Below the pieces are notes generated by a model. It did no database searches. It was not told where the DNA came from and saw only the letters and a program-made list of their open reading frames with translations. From NCBI GenBank assembly GCA_014529385.2, contig CM043962.1, forward strand, positions 84,898,180 to 84,962,179: 64,000 bases of DNA, read 5' to 3'. Position numbers and translations under genes: made by a program. This DNA is from Adiantum capillus-veneris (lineage: Eukaryota; Streptophyta; Polypodiopsida; Polypodiales; Pteridaceae). This document shows, in pieces, positions 23,175 to 35,400 of this stretch (its first letter is position 1; each line of letters starts with the position of its first letter).

Positions 23175-24631
23175 TATGGCCTCACGCAAGGATCAATCGA
23201 CTCCCTTTGCATCCGGAGATGCGGGCAAGGATCACAACGAAGATTCCGGCAGAGAGTATGGCCTACTCAGGCAGAGCAACGAGAGATGAAGCGTCGTCAA
23301 TTGATCGGCGATGCAACAAAGATGATGCTCAGTTTTGCGAAGGACCCATAACTGGCAAAATATATGAGCGAGACTTCTTTTTAGGAAGTGCACGAGTAGT
23401 GGCAGAAAACCACAACACCACCCCCGAAACCTGCTCTCAAGAAACCTTCTGCTCACAAGGAATATTCAGAGAAGGCATTAGAAGAGGTGGTTGATGCACG
23501 GATTGCTCAACTTTTTGACGCGTAGAAGAAAGCTAAAAAGCATGGGAAAAAGCAGAAGAAAGGCACTGACTTCTTGGGTTATTTGGGTCGTCAGTCGACA
23601 TTTGACAAAGCAAAGAAACAGAAGAAGCGTGTTCGATTTGAAGGAGTATCCAGTTCTTCTTCTTCTTCTGACAGTTCTTCTAGCTCTTTAGATTCGAGCG
23701 AAGAAGACAAAAAAGGGCAAAAAGCGAAGCAAGAAACAACGCTTCGGAAAGGGCAAAGAAGTCTGCGAACAAGAAGAATTTTTATAAAGCCAACCAGTAT
23801 GACTTTTTGGAAGATAAAAGCAAGAAAGTCCGAGAGTTTAAGGAAGGTGGACAGTCGATCAAATTTGACACTTTTTCAGGATACAAAGATGCTTCGAAGG
23901 CTTTGTCTTTTATACAGCAGTTTGACATCACTTTCGCGGGAGGATGCTACTTAGAGCACTCCAAGATTCGGAGAGGTGCCTCTTATTTTAAGGGGAATGC
24001 TCGAACTTGGTGGTCCACGCTTCTTTTAAACAAGACTGCGCCAGTTAAATGGCTAAACTTTAAGAGGCTTTTTATTTCTTCTTGGTTGACGCAAGAGTAT
24101 GAACGCGATATACGAGCTGCTTGGAACCATCTTCGGATGACCAAGAGAGATATAGTGGATGCTTACTATGAGAGATTCTGGAACTCTTTTCTATCCGCCT
24201 CTTCATTCAAGAAGATCTCGTTCAGAGAACAGATCGAGTGGTTTACCTTGGGTCTACCTACAAAGATCCGAGATCACTGCTTGGAACAAAAGTCAGCTTC
24301 TATTCAAGAGTTGATGAGTCATGCGAAGCGGGGTTTTGCCATTCACTCTGGCAGTCTGACCTTCCTTACCGACGAGGTCATGACACAACGAGCCGAACAG
24401 ACTTCAGCGAATGAAAGTAGAAAGAGAAAGAGCAACGCAAAAAAGAAGGATGCACGACCCAAGCTTACTCCTGAGGAGAGAGCTCGCTTCATCAGGGAGG
24501 GGAAGTGCTTTGGATGCTGGGAACATGGACATATCTCCGCGAAGTGCCCTAACAAGGCACCGAATGAACAAGATGAAGAAAGGCCAGAAACTTCTAAAGT
24601 AGCTGAGAGACGTGGAAGAAAAGGCAAATAA
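23175..24631 (+). pseudogene. Gag of B
   Basis: Starts ATG near 23177 (MASRKDQSTPFASGDAG), with shifts near 23340 and 23780. The longest open part (23807-24631, 274 codons) holds the gag domain (KFDTFSGYKDASKALSF, HSKIRRGASYFKGNARTWWS, FKKISFREQIEWFTLGLP) and a normal CCHC knuckle CFGCWEHGHISAKC (24508-24549). The protein packages element RNA. This copy is the best preserved of the A1/A2/B/F family but still broken. Confidence 0.88.
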
Positions 24632-24639
24632 AAAAAGTA

Positions 24640-25280
24640 GAACTAGTACCACATGGCGTGGGACCTTAACCGAATCAAATGAATGAAAGTACAAACTTTA
24701 CCGTTTTTGGGGCAAAGTAAAGGATCAAGAAGCTCTTTTGAAGGAGCCAAGGCAAACTTCTTTTCACTTGGAATTGGCGGCTCGATTTGGAACTACGCTC
24801 GACAGGTTGAGGCCACAGGCGGAGGTAGTTCGAGTGGCACCTGGACGGGATGTTGCCATTACACCCAGCATTGGCAAACTTCGTTTGCAATGGCAGGGGT
24901 GTTCAGGGCACGCGAGTGACGTTCTACTCGAGATCCCTTGGTTCCACAAGAACTACGATTGACTACCGGTCCGAGAAAGCGACTTTGACAAATGAAGAGC
25001 TCAGAGATTGTACTTGATGAACTTCAGTTTCTTTACTCATTTTTTTGGGAGAGAATTGAACGATGGATAAAGGTCGAATATGTTTTGACCTGAATAAAAG
25101 AACGCCAAGATTTTTCTCCACACTCATGCCGATTACTTTTTTAGAGGGCCTGAGGATCATACAATTGATCTGATACCTGGAAGCACACCACCAAACCGGC
25201 CACCTTACCGTGTGAGCCGAGCACAGAATGAAGAGATTATGAACCAAGTGAAAGACCTCTTGGAAAAGGGTCTTGTCCAG
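24640..25280 (+). pseudogene. Protease and RT start of B
   Basis: Protease remnants: SFEGAKANFFSLELAAR (active-site Asp lost), DVAITPSIGKLRLQWQG, LLEIPWFHKN. The frame is shifted several times. RT start is DHTIDLIPGS, NRPPYRVSRAQNEEI, then KDLLEKGLVQ, where element C is inserted. RT continues at 39874. Confidence 0.82.
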
Positions 25281-25515
25281 TGTGCGCTCCTTGCCGCACT
25301 GTCGAAGCAAGGGACTTGCCTAACACTGTGTGCGAGCCACAGACGGCTCCAAGCACACAACTAGCTTAACTAGTAAGCTCAAAAGAGGGCAATGGTGTGT
25401 CACTCATCGCTCTATGCTCCTGCCGTGGAGGATTCCTCGCCGTGAAGAAGAAGGAGACGCTGCTACGTCGCGCTCAACCGCTTCACCGCCGTCGTGCCGC
25501 CGCAATGCTCGATCG

Positions 25516-25584
<69 letters not shown>

Positions 25585-25907
25585 GGAGGTGAAGAAGAAG
25601 AAGATGGAGATGGAGATGGAGCAAGAGCACTCTTCTATTGCACAAATGAGAGAATGAGTGAATTTTAGGTTTAGTTGGCTTTTATATGAGCTCACCCCAT
25701 TCACACTTGGGCGCCCATGCTTAGCCAACTAATCCCTTGAATGTCCCAGTTAGAGTGCGCCTCTCATCGGCGATCACTCTTACCCTTTTCCTATTGGACC
25801 GACAAGCCCGATACCTGACTCTACCAAATAAATAATACAATGTCCACCGTAGGTTACGACGTCCGTCTCGTAGGTGATAGGGTGTCTGTGAGCCGTGAGG
25901 GTTAACA
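25281..25907 (-). repeat. 3' LTR of C
   Basis: 627 bp containing a compound (CT)n(CA)n microsatellite at 25518-25582 and GATGGAGATGGAG repeats. It follows, in element orientation, the polypurine tract AGGAAGGGGG (25911-25920, minus strand). Confidence 0.93.
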
Positions 25908-27375
25908 TGTCCCCCTTCCTGATGTAGATTCTGTCCTCGGAAGCTATGGAGTTGAAGCTCGTAGGTCGAGGTGGAAGAGCATTTGAGATGAATGTCCTTA
26001 GCCTTCATTAGTCACTGCAAAATCAAACAACATTGCACAGTAATTGCATTCTCATAAGCGATTAAAAAGCATATGCAATTTTAGGCAGACAATTGATTGG
26101 TAACAGAATTTTAAACAATTTGTCAGCAATAAGCATTAAATTGCAATGTAATCAAATGCATAAACAGATGTAAAGGTAAAAAATTAAACAAGTCTGGGGT
26201 CGCTAATTTAACGGTCGAAAGGCACTAGAGATCGACTATTAATACCATGGGTAAGCTTCTTAATTTTCTCTGGTTAATTAAGTTGTTTAATCGCGAGAGC
26301 CAAGTATTTCATGTTCGAGGGCTGACTAGAGGCTATACCTAGAGGACCTTGTAGTTAAGCTACGATAAAAGAAATTTCTCATAAAATCATCGCCTGACTG
26401 ATTACCTTTTCTTTGACCCCCCAAAGTCTTTTCACAGTGATTCAATTTGATGTGTGTGCTTATTTTGTATGCCTTGGGTTTTTTGCTTTTCAAGGAAAAG
26501 CGCCTACACTGGGAAGCTCTAGGGCTCTAGTACCATAGGCAATACATGTGAGTGAAGTACCAAATCAAGCTGATATTTCTCTTCCAGCTTAAGATTTTAC
26601 ATTGTGGCACTTTGATTTTTTGTTTGTTCATTTTCAGCATTTTAATTTTGTAACTTTGGGGGGTCATATAACACTGATACACCTCTCCAGGCTCATCACA
26701 CTAGTAAACTCCCTTTATAATACTTAAGCTAAAGGTCAATAGGGTCAAGCCCACTAGAAAGCCCTAGTACATTTCACACAATGCTGCCTAAATCGGATTA
26801 AGAACCTAAGTAACCATTGATTATTAGGAAGGCATTTCCCATGATATTAAGAGAAGATCTCTAACACCTAACTTGGTCAAACTAGCTTAGTCGGACTGCT
26901 TGATTTTTAAACCTAGACAAGTGATTATGACAAGAAATTACATTTAATTAAATGTTTGATACTAAGCAAATGCGGTGAATATTAGGCTACCAATCACAAT
27001 TAAAGCAGACAATCATAGATGCAAAAAAGATAAGGGGCAATGCTAATGGATAAGAAACACCTGTTTGTGTCGATGGTCGCGCTTGATTTGAAGAGTGAGT
27101 CGAGATAAAGATTCCATGAAGGTCCAAATCCTATCAATAGCAACACGCTCCTGTACACACTAGGAAACAAAAGGAATACCTCCAGGAGGCACATTAGTGG
27201 GAAAAGGTACCAACACTTATTGAACACAACAAAAAACATAAGGAACCCTAACCTAATTATTTGCACTCCCCCTAGAGAGTCAAGGGAATAGGATATTGTA
27301 GAGGTTGGGGGAAAACCCTAAGGCTAAACCCCTATCCTCGTCGTCGAGATAAACAAAGTCATCATCCATGAGACC
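25908..27375 (-). other. C 3' non-coding region with polypurine tract
   Basis: AT-rich, no ORF of note. It lies between the last small ORF and the 3' LTR. The polypurine tract (minus-strand AGGAAGGGGG) is at 25911-25920. Confidence 0.7.
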
Positions 27376-27702
27376 CTATGTGCCATCCGTGTAGTCCTGT
27401 AATTTTTCTTCTTCATCATAGGTGCCCATGTTTACTAAGAAGGTCACTAGACGCCTATAGTCATCTTGGTCAAAAGGGTAGGCTTGTGCAATGGGAGAAA
27501 CGCTCCCTACTAAGTATGGATCAGACGTGGTTAAGAGACGTATGAGCCATTCTAACTCCTCAAAATTCCTCTCACATGCTAGCGTACCTATCAAATCCCA
27601 TTCACATGCAAGCACTGGAAAGACCATGTGAAATATTTGTGAAAAGTAACGAGGGTACCTCTCACCCAAGGCAGGAGTGGATGACTCTAGCGTACTAGCC
27701 AT
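27376..27702 (-). CDS. C small accessory ORF (ORF4), unknown
   Basis: 108 codons from ATG at 27702 (MASTLESSTPALGERYPRYF) to a stop at 27376. It is acidic at the end (TYDEEEKLQDYTDGT) and has a hydrophobic middle (FHMVFPVLACEWDLIGTLAC). It is uninterrupted, although the preceding ORF has three stops. ACAG lies just before the ATG and could be a splice acceptor. I recognise no family. Its place between pol and the 3' LTR is where other plant gypsy lineages carry env-like or accessory genes. Confidence 0.45.
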   Translation of the reverse strand: MASTLESSTPALGERYPRYFSQIFHMVFPVLACEWDLIGTLACERNFEELEWLIRLLTTSDPYLVGSVSPIAQAYPFDQDDYRRLVTFLVNMGTYDEEEKLQDYTDGT

Positions 27703-27983
27703 ATCTGTACACAAATAGATGATGGTTAGAGTGCAAATATTATAAGGGTCGTGTTCTTGTGCATAATTTGTTTTTATGATTTTGTGTCATGGCTCTTGCT
27801 CTTTTACTTTTTTATCTTGTTTTTGTGAGTATAAGGCTTTATATATACATTTCCTAAGATTGGAGATTAAGAGGTCAGGGAGAAAGGTTGAGAGGGAAGC
27901 AAGTGAATAATGGATGTCCACAAACACTCCCCCCTTCCTTGGGTAGATCTTACCGTTTGAAATGATGTCGTCACCGTTTGAAA

Positions 27984-29353
27984 CTAGTTGTTCCAAGTTG
28001 TTATAGGTGAAGATTTTTTCCAGTAGTTTTCTATTATCTTAGGTGCCTCGTCGAGTTGCAAGGGTGGTAAGGTACTCTCCCAGGATCGAACTTGAAGTGG
28101 TTCATCAGGTGATTCTTGAACACTGGAAGGTGTGGATTCCTTTGTAGCTTGATGGAGGTCCACTATTGTAGGTGGAGGCTGTGTAGAAGCTTTTACCTCT
28201 ATGGATGTATTACATGAGGAGCTAGAAGCTTCATGGAACTCCCTCCTTACTGAGCTAGGTGGAATAAATTAGTTTTGCCTTGGAGCCCAAACTAGCTCTG
28301 GACTAGGTGTGTAGCATTCTAAGATCTTTCCCTTCCCACGGTCTGCCATTGGCTTTAGCGTTACACTGTTTGACTTATATGGGTTTGTTGTCGATAGGGA
28401 AGGACACATTTTACGTTTAGGTACCCAGATTTGCTCATTTCCATCATAGTAGCCTTGGGCTTCTAATAGTCGTTTTGGAATCCATCGTGATTTGGTCTTG
28501 ACTCTCCTAGAGCGCGCTCTTGGTTTTCAAGGGGAATTTTTTCTTGGAATGGATAGGAGGGTTGAGGTAGTTGGAAGTAACGCCTTGGGGACCCATTGAT
28601 ATGTACTCTTAGGTCGTGCAGGTTGAGTACTTGCAATATTACTGCTTGCTGCAACTACAAGTGTTGAAGTGCTAGGTTCATGGGTAGCCGGCAAAGACGA
28701 GTTAACCACCTTGGCTTGTGAATGTTGGCTATCCTTCAACTTTGCGAGAGTTTGCAACGTAGGTGACTTTGCTTGAATGATAGGGGTAAGAGTCGGTGGT
28801 CGCGTCGTGACACTACCAGTATCCCAATCAATAGTGCATTTGGTTGCCAACATCCACGTGCGTCCCAGGTTTACGTTGCCTTCCATAGCTCCCGCGGGCA
28901 TGACTAGAAACCTCTGCACTATGCTTCCATTGTCATAGACAACAGGGGTCTGAAGGACTCCAAGAATAGCAGTTTTCTTTTTATTAATGCCCTTGACTTG
29001 CATCGTACTCGGGGATAGGGTCGGTTTCCCTAATTGACACCAAACTCCATAGGACAACAAATTGTGTTTAGCTCCCGTATCTAATGAGGCATTGTATAGT
29101 ACTTTCCCATAGGGGCTATTTAGCTCAATTGGGTATCGTAGGGGTGGCTCAGATTCTAATGAGTCGTCATCTGTGTCCTCGAAAAATGCTTGCGTGATTC
29201 TTAGATTAGCCTCTCGTTGGCGTCTAAGACGTTGTTGTCGTTCTCGAGCCTCAACTCTTGCTTGGATTTTTTTATGCTCTGGTTATTCCTTGGCAGCCTT
29301 CTCTTGATGGATGGCTTGCAACTCTTCCTGGCTTAGAGGATCATAATATCTTT
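27984..29353 (-). pseudogene. C ORF3: second aspartic protease domain downstream of integrase
   Basis: One reading frame of about 457 codons from the end of integrase to TAG at 27984-27986, with in-frame stops at 29283-29285 (TAA), 28527-28529 (TGA) and 28269-28271 (TAA). It begins LNGSKFKRYYDPLSQEEL, the expected integrase end, reached by a one-base shift from the pol frame. Next comes a basic coiled stretch (EARERQQRLRRQREA), then SLDTGAKHNLLSYGVW (DTGA at 29070-29081), and about 70 residues later NLGRTWMLATKCTIDWDTG. DTGA plus the downstream hydrophobic-Gly motif define a retropepsin-like fold. The rest is Pro/Ser/Thr-rich, then WIPKRLLEAQGYYDGNEQIW. The family role (polyprotein cleavage) is known; a copy at this position is not one I know. 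Confidence 0.75.
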
Positions 29354-32300
29354 TGAATTTACTCCCATTAAGGAATCCAATGGTTTCAACTCCACACGAA
29401 TGGTACCTTGCGGGGTAATTTCACACACTCGATATGGTCCCTTACCAGCGTATTTCAATTTCTTCTTTTCATTACGTACCCCGTACATAAGAACTTTATC
29501 ACCAACCTTGATGTCTTTATCCTTTAAATGGCTATCAAACCACTTCTTTCTCCTATCCTTCTCCACTAGAGTATTTTGCACAGCTAATTGCCTCTCTTCA
29601 TCTAGCCTTTCCAGGATATATAATCGTTCCACTAAGGGGTTACCATCCCAACCTTCTTGAGAAGCTACTTGAAGACTAGGAATGACAAACTTCCATGGCA
29701 TAACTGCTTCTTGGCCATACACCATCTTAAATGGTGTGCAATTAATAGCAACTTTATACGCAGTACGATAAGTCCATAAAGGTGATGTAAGCTTTAGGTC
29801 CCAATCAGTGCGATGAGCCTCAACTGTCTTTGTCAAAATCGAGATGAGAGTTTTGTTGGTACTCTCAGCTTGGCCATTTGCTTGGGAATAATAGGGTGTA
29901 GACTTGTGGTGAGATATCATGAAGTTTGATGTGAGTTCTTTTATTACTTCATTTATAAAATGAGTTCCATTGTCACTCACAAGTTCAAAGGGGCATCCAA
30001 AACGTGTGATATTGTTCTCAAAGAGGAACTTAGCTGTTGTTTTTGCATCCGCCTTTCGTGTTGCTTTTGCTTCAGCCCATTTGGTTACATAGTAAGTAGC
30101 CACAATGATATATCGTGATTGCGTGTTACGTGCAGCCGGACTAATCGGTCCTACAAAGTCTAAGCCCCACTTTTCAAATGGTTGGGTTACCTTGATGGGA
30201 TGTAGAGGCATCCTATCCCCTCTTTGTGGCTTCTTGAAGCGTTGGCATTCATCACATCCCTTTGCAAAAAGTGATGCATCCTTAAACAGAGTGGGCCACC
30301 AATAGCCTGACTGTAAGATCTTTCGGGCAGTCAACTTTCTTGAAAAGTGACCACCAGCTACACCCATGTGTGCCTCTTGTAGAATATATAAATACTCATC
30401 CTCGCGGGCACAACGTCTAAGAACATCATCTTTTCCTCTCTTATAGAGAGTTCCAGCCAGTAAGCAATAGGGTTCGCATTCCTTGATTAATTTTCGAGCT
30501 ATATCTTTTCGCAGCTCTTTGGATGGAAAACCATTAACTAAGAAGTTAATAATCTTTTCACTCCATTCAGGCATTGTCTTAACAATGAACAAAGGAGTAT
30601 CAGGCAATTCATCATCAACCCCCGTAGGAGCTTCGCCATTAGGGATACGAGATAAATGATCCGCCATGACATGTTTCCTCCCAAGCCTCACAACAACGGT
30701 GAAGTCAAACTCAAGAAGAATTAACAACCATCGTGTAATTCGACGTGTGGAACATGGCTTGCTTACCAAATATAGCAATGCTTGATGATCAACATAAAAC
30801 ACAAACTTGGTAGCAAGAAGGTAATAGCGAAATTTCTTTACTGCGTAAATCATAGCTAGACCTTCGCGCTCTGTAGTAGTGTAGTTCATCTTGGCATCAT
30901 TTAATTGGCGACTTACAAAGCTAATAGGATAGTCCAATTTATGTTCTCCTGGTTGAGTTAGAACACACCCAATAGCAAAATTTGATGCATCAATATGCAC
31001 ATGAAAAGGTACATTCCAATCAGGTGTTCGTAGGATTGGAGCACTTGTTAGGGCCTTCTTTAATAACTCATAAGATTGATGACATTCTTCCGTCCAGTGA
31101 AACTCGATAAGAAGCTTGTACAATGGACGCGCTATCTCGGCAAAGTTTAAAATAAACCTTCGATAATAACCAACATGGCCCATAAATCTTTGAACTCCTT
31201 TATAGTTAGTAGGTGGTGGCAAATCTGCAATGGCTTTAATCTTACTCTCATCTGTGGATATCCCGTTCTTGGACACTATATGCCCTAGAATGACTCCATG
31301 CTTAACCCAAAATTGGCATTTGAAAGGGTTCAATGAGATGCGATAAAATTTGCACCTTTCAAATATTTTTCGTAGATATAACAAATGCTTCTCCCAAGAA
31401 GAATAAACACAAAGTTCGTCTAGGAAAGCTTCACAAAACTCTCTTAGAAATTCTTTAAACGCAGTGTTTATTAATCGTTGGAATGTAGCAGGGGCATTTG
31501 TTAAGCCAAAAGCCATAACACGAAATGCAAACACTTCAAACTCTGTGATAAAAGCAGTTTTAGCTTGGTCCTCTAATGCAATTGTGATTTGATTGTAACC
31601 ACAGTACCCATCTAAAAAGCTATAAGCTTCCTTGCCCGCAACTCTTTCAAGCACATGTTCTGAATATGGCAAGGGATAATGATCTCTCCTAGTAGCTGCA
31701 TTAACTTTCTTGAGGTCCACGCACACTCTTAGTTTCCCATTCTTTTTTGGCACAATGACTATTGGAGAAACCCATTCTGAGTGCTCAATAGGGTATATGA
31801 ATCCACATTGGATAAGTTTTTCAATCTCCTCTTGTACAATTTTGGCGTACTTAGGATTTATTGGATAGGGTCGTTGCTGGACGGGTTTAGCAATGTTGAT
31901 CATGGGAATTGTATGTTGCACCACAGAAGGTGGAACGTCCTTCATGTCATGATATGTCCAAGCAAAGATATCCTTGTATTCCTTGAGGAGCTCCTTAAGT
32001 ACAGCCTCTTCAGTTTCGGTAAGGTCTTGAGCAATAAAGACTGGTTTAGACTCCTCACCTGGTTCTGCTAATTCTATCTCTTTAACTACCGCTGGACCAT
32101 CATAGACTCCACTGCTTCCATTGGTAGGTATTCGTTGGGCTTTGGCATACACAACCTTTCGCTCCCCCGTGGTATAAGATTTAAAATGTTCAGGAGCCGT
32201 ATGTAAGTCAGCAGGCTCTTGTCCTGACGGAGATCTTTCTTTTAGTTCTGCCTCCTTTTGTTGTTGTGCTAACTCTCGGTTTTGACGTCTTCTTATAGTT

Positions 32301-32485
32301 CGACTCAATTTCGGCTCTGTAACCTCCAATTGAGCGAGGTCAATGGGTCGCGGGTTGCACCACATGACACTCTGGAGATGTTCATCCCAATTGTCTACTA
32401 GCTTTCGATGAGCATCACATGCCCCTAGATAGCTAAGCCATTCTGCAGTAGATCTTTCCTTGTTTATCCTAGCTCTCACATTTGC
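29333..32485 (-). pseudogene. C pol: RT, RNase H, integrase
   Basis: 1048 open codons in the same frame as gag, separated from it only by a TGA (32486-32488). RT: VSPIVIVPKKNGKLRVCVD, DGYCGYNQI, MAFGLTNAPATFQ, and FLDELCVYSS at about residue 352, where the second Asp of the catalytic pair is Glu. RNase H: HVHIDASNFAIGC, TTEREGLAMIYA, YVDHQALLYL. Integrase: His-His-Cys-Cys zinc site (HMGVAGGH...CDECQ, about residue 700), then the DDE core (LDFVG, SDNGTH, QAEST). The frame ends early (IMIL-stop) by a one-base loss before the usual NG..LK end. The lineage is non-chromoviral gypsy. Confidence 0.9.
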
Positions 32486-35400
32486 TCAATATCGTCGTCT
32501 CTTATATGACCTTTGTTTCTTGTTAAGGTTTTGATTTTGGTAAATGTTTGAACTCGACTCGCCTGATAGATCTTCGCTTGTATCTTCTTCACTCTCATAT
32601 AAATTACCATAGATGGTCGTACTAGGCCTTGAGTGTTCAGTTTCTATACTTGGTTCACTCGATGTTTCCTCAGGTTCTGAATCCATTTCTCCCTGAGATT
32701 CCGTTTTTGATGTGTATTGGCCTGAAGCCTTTGAGGAATCATCGGTTTCACTCTCAGGTAGGTGTGCCTCTTTCTTATCATCGGATGTTACATGCGCTAC
32801 ACCTAACATGTTTACTGGTGCAATGTGTGGTATCTCTTCCCCATCTGGTGTTACCCAGGTTGTTCCTCTAGCTCCCCATGTATCTATAGTTGCCGCTAGG
32901 TGCATCCAATCGACATTGTCTGACTCAGCCATTCCGGGTAGGATATCCATATAAGGAGAGTTCTCCCCAATATCTGTATCTTCGTTACACGTGTAACAAT
33001 ACTGTAATGGAGCTGAGTGAATTGTTGTGTCTGATCGATTATCAATGATGAATTTATTTCCTAGAGGATGCGTTCGACCACTTAAAAGATCAACTCGAAT
33101 GACAGAGTCTTGGAACTGTAAGTAGACGTGGTTTTTGGACCAGTCATGCACCATTTTTGCTTCCCTCATGAATGGACGCCCTAAGATTATCTCAAATGAC
33201 ATAGGATGCTTGGAAAAATCCATAACAATGAAAGTCTGCCTTACCTTGTGTCCCAAGACCTTGATCCTGAGATACTTTAGCATTCCAATAGGCGTAACAA
33301 TAGATCCATTAGCCATTTTTATCACTACGCTTGTGGCTTCAAGGTGAGGTCTCCCCATAGACTCCCAACAACTCTTTGTCACCATGCTGACTCGCGCACC
33401 ACCGTCAAGGACCCCCTTTACAGTTAATCCTTTAGTAGCGATTGGTAGAGTAGCATTAGATTCATCACCTTCAAAGTATTGCCCCAACTTGTTAACGGGT
33501 ATTTCAATTACAAATTCATGTCCCGCTAGGTCAGATGGTGGTGCTAAATGTTCCTCATCATTCATTACCGAGTCAGGTTTGTTCATATGTGCAAACTGTG
33601 GTAATCCGGCCTGTAATTCTCCATTGAGGAAGGCTCGAAGAGCTGGGACTAGCTCGGGGTCTTTATATAGTTTAGACATGATGGTGGTTCTAACTTCTGA
33701 AGACATGAAATCCATCAATTTGGCAACATTTAATGGCATCTTGTGGGACGTAGGACCCTGACAAGAGAATGGTGAAGATGGAATCTCCACTTCCTCAAGG
33801 GGGTCGGGCATTCCCTCACCAAACATTCTCTCTAGTAGGAAAGGTGTGTGTCTACTTTCAGATGTCCTACCCTCACTCTCTTCCCGAATGATACTGGGTA
33901 TAGCTAACGGCCTGTAGTTCTTTTGAGGTTGAACTTGTGTGGGAAACACTGTGTCCGACATCTGGATATGTTTGGGTTCAGGTTCTAATGTTCGTTGAGT
34001 TTCTTCCACCAAACCCCTCAGTTGTTGGACTCGTTCAATTTCCACTGTTGGGTTTGGATAGGTTCCAATCTTTTTCTTGCAATCCTCATTTTTTGTCTCT
34101 CGTGGCTTATCTTGGGGGTTCGCAACTGGGTGGTTTAACTTTGAATACTCTTTTGGTGTTCGTCGTAATTCCCTCTCGTGATCCTCCTCACTGTCTTTTT
34201 CCTTTGTAGTAACAGTTTTGGTCTCCGTGGTCTCTATCGAATCTGAGTCATCCTCAGGGTCATTCATATACACGGGATCCTCTCGTGTCCCTATGTTAGT
34301 CTTTGAACTAGGTTTTGAGCTAGAAGCATTAAGGGATTTCTTTCTTCGTGTTTTCTTCTTTCTCGATCGGCCAATGGATGCAGTATCTCTCTCTTCGAGG
34401 ATGTAATTTTGCTTTTGGAGCATTGACCGTGTGAGTGCATTCACTGGTGCTATGTTTATAGTTGGTGGTGTCCCATCAACAATCTCTATTAAGTTCAATG
34501 GTGTGATTTTCGGTGCGTTTGGATTGTTAGGACATTGTGCGATCAAATGATCTATGCCACAACGATTACAAGTGAGTATTGGCATTGCCAATGCACTCCC
34601 TTGACTTGTTTGCATTAGTGCAGCATTCTTTTGCATTCTAATGGGGCACTCAGCTACTCGATGTGGTCCACAACATTCGTAGCATTGAAGAGGTGGTCTC
34701 CTGGCAAAACTATTAATGTTTTGGCCTCTTGCTGCTAGCGCAGTAGCTTGATATACCGGTTTGATTTGTCCCCAATGGTCTTCCATATAGTACATGGGAC
34801 ACTCCTCAAGCATGTCGACTCCATAGGTGATACTAGAGTCTATGTCCTCTTCGCAATCTACATAAGTACTAGATGACTCGCAACCTATTTGGTTCATAGG
34901 TGTAACTCTTGGATGAGGGAGTTGCGGTCCTAGCACTGGAGGTGGCAATGGTGTGGTTTGGACCACATTTTGGGTTCTAGGGACCATGTGCTGTAATGGC
35001 AACTGTTGCTCCATGGGTGGGGTAGGCATCAATGCAGGAACTCGAGGTGAGTCTGGCCAAGCTATAGGCGGTCTATTTTCCATGATGCGTTTAAGCATTA
35101 GGCAATCCTTCGCTTGATGGCCATACCTACCACACGCGTTACAAGTCCCGTTAAACTTTACTCTGAAAGTAGGGCATTCACTCGTAGTATGTGGGCCCAA
35201 GCAAATTGAGCACCATTGTTGCTCCCTTCTTGGATACATATGAGTGTTTTGTGGAGCACGATTACCCCTAAGGCTTTCTTGGATGGCCTTGGTGAGATCT
35301 GCCAAAGTTATCTCAGATATCGTTTGCTCTTTCACGATTGGCTTTATCTTCATTGGCTCATGCCCTAACGCTTGCGAGCTACTAGACTTCGGCTCGACGG

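Noticed and set aside
32486-32488. Programmed stop readthrough between gag and pol of C
   Set aside because: The context (TAT TGA GCA) is not a known readthrough signal, and other stops in C look like C-to-T decay; a mutated CGA is simpler.
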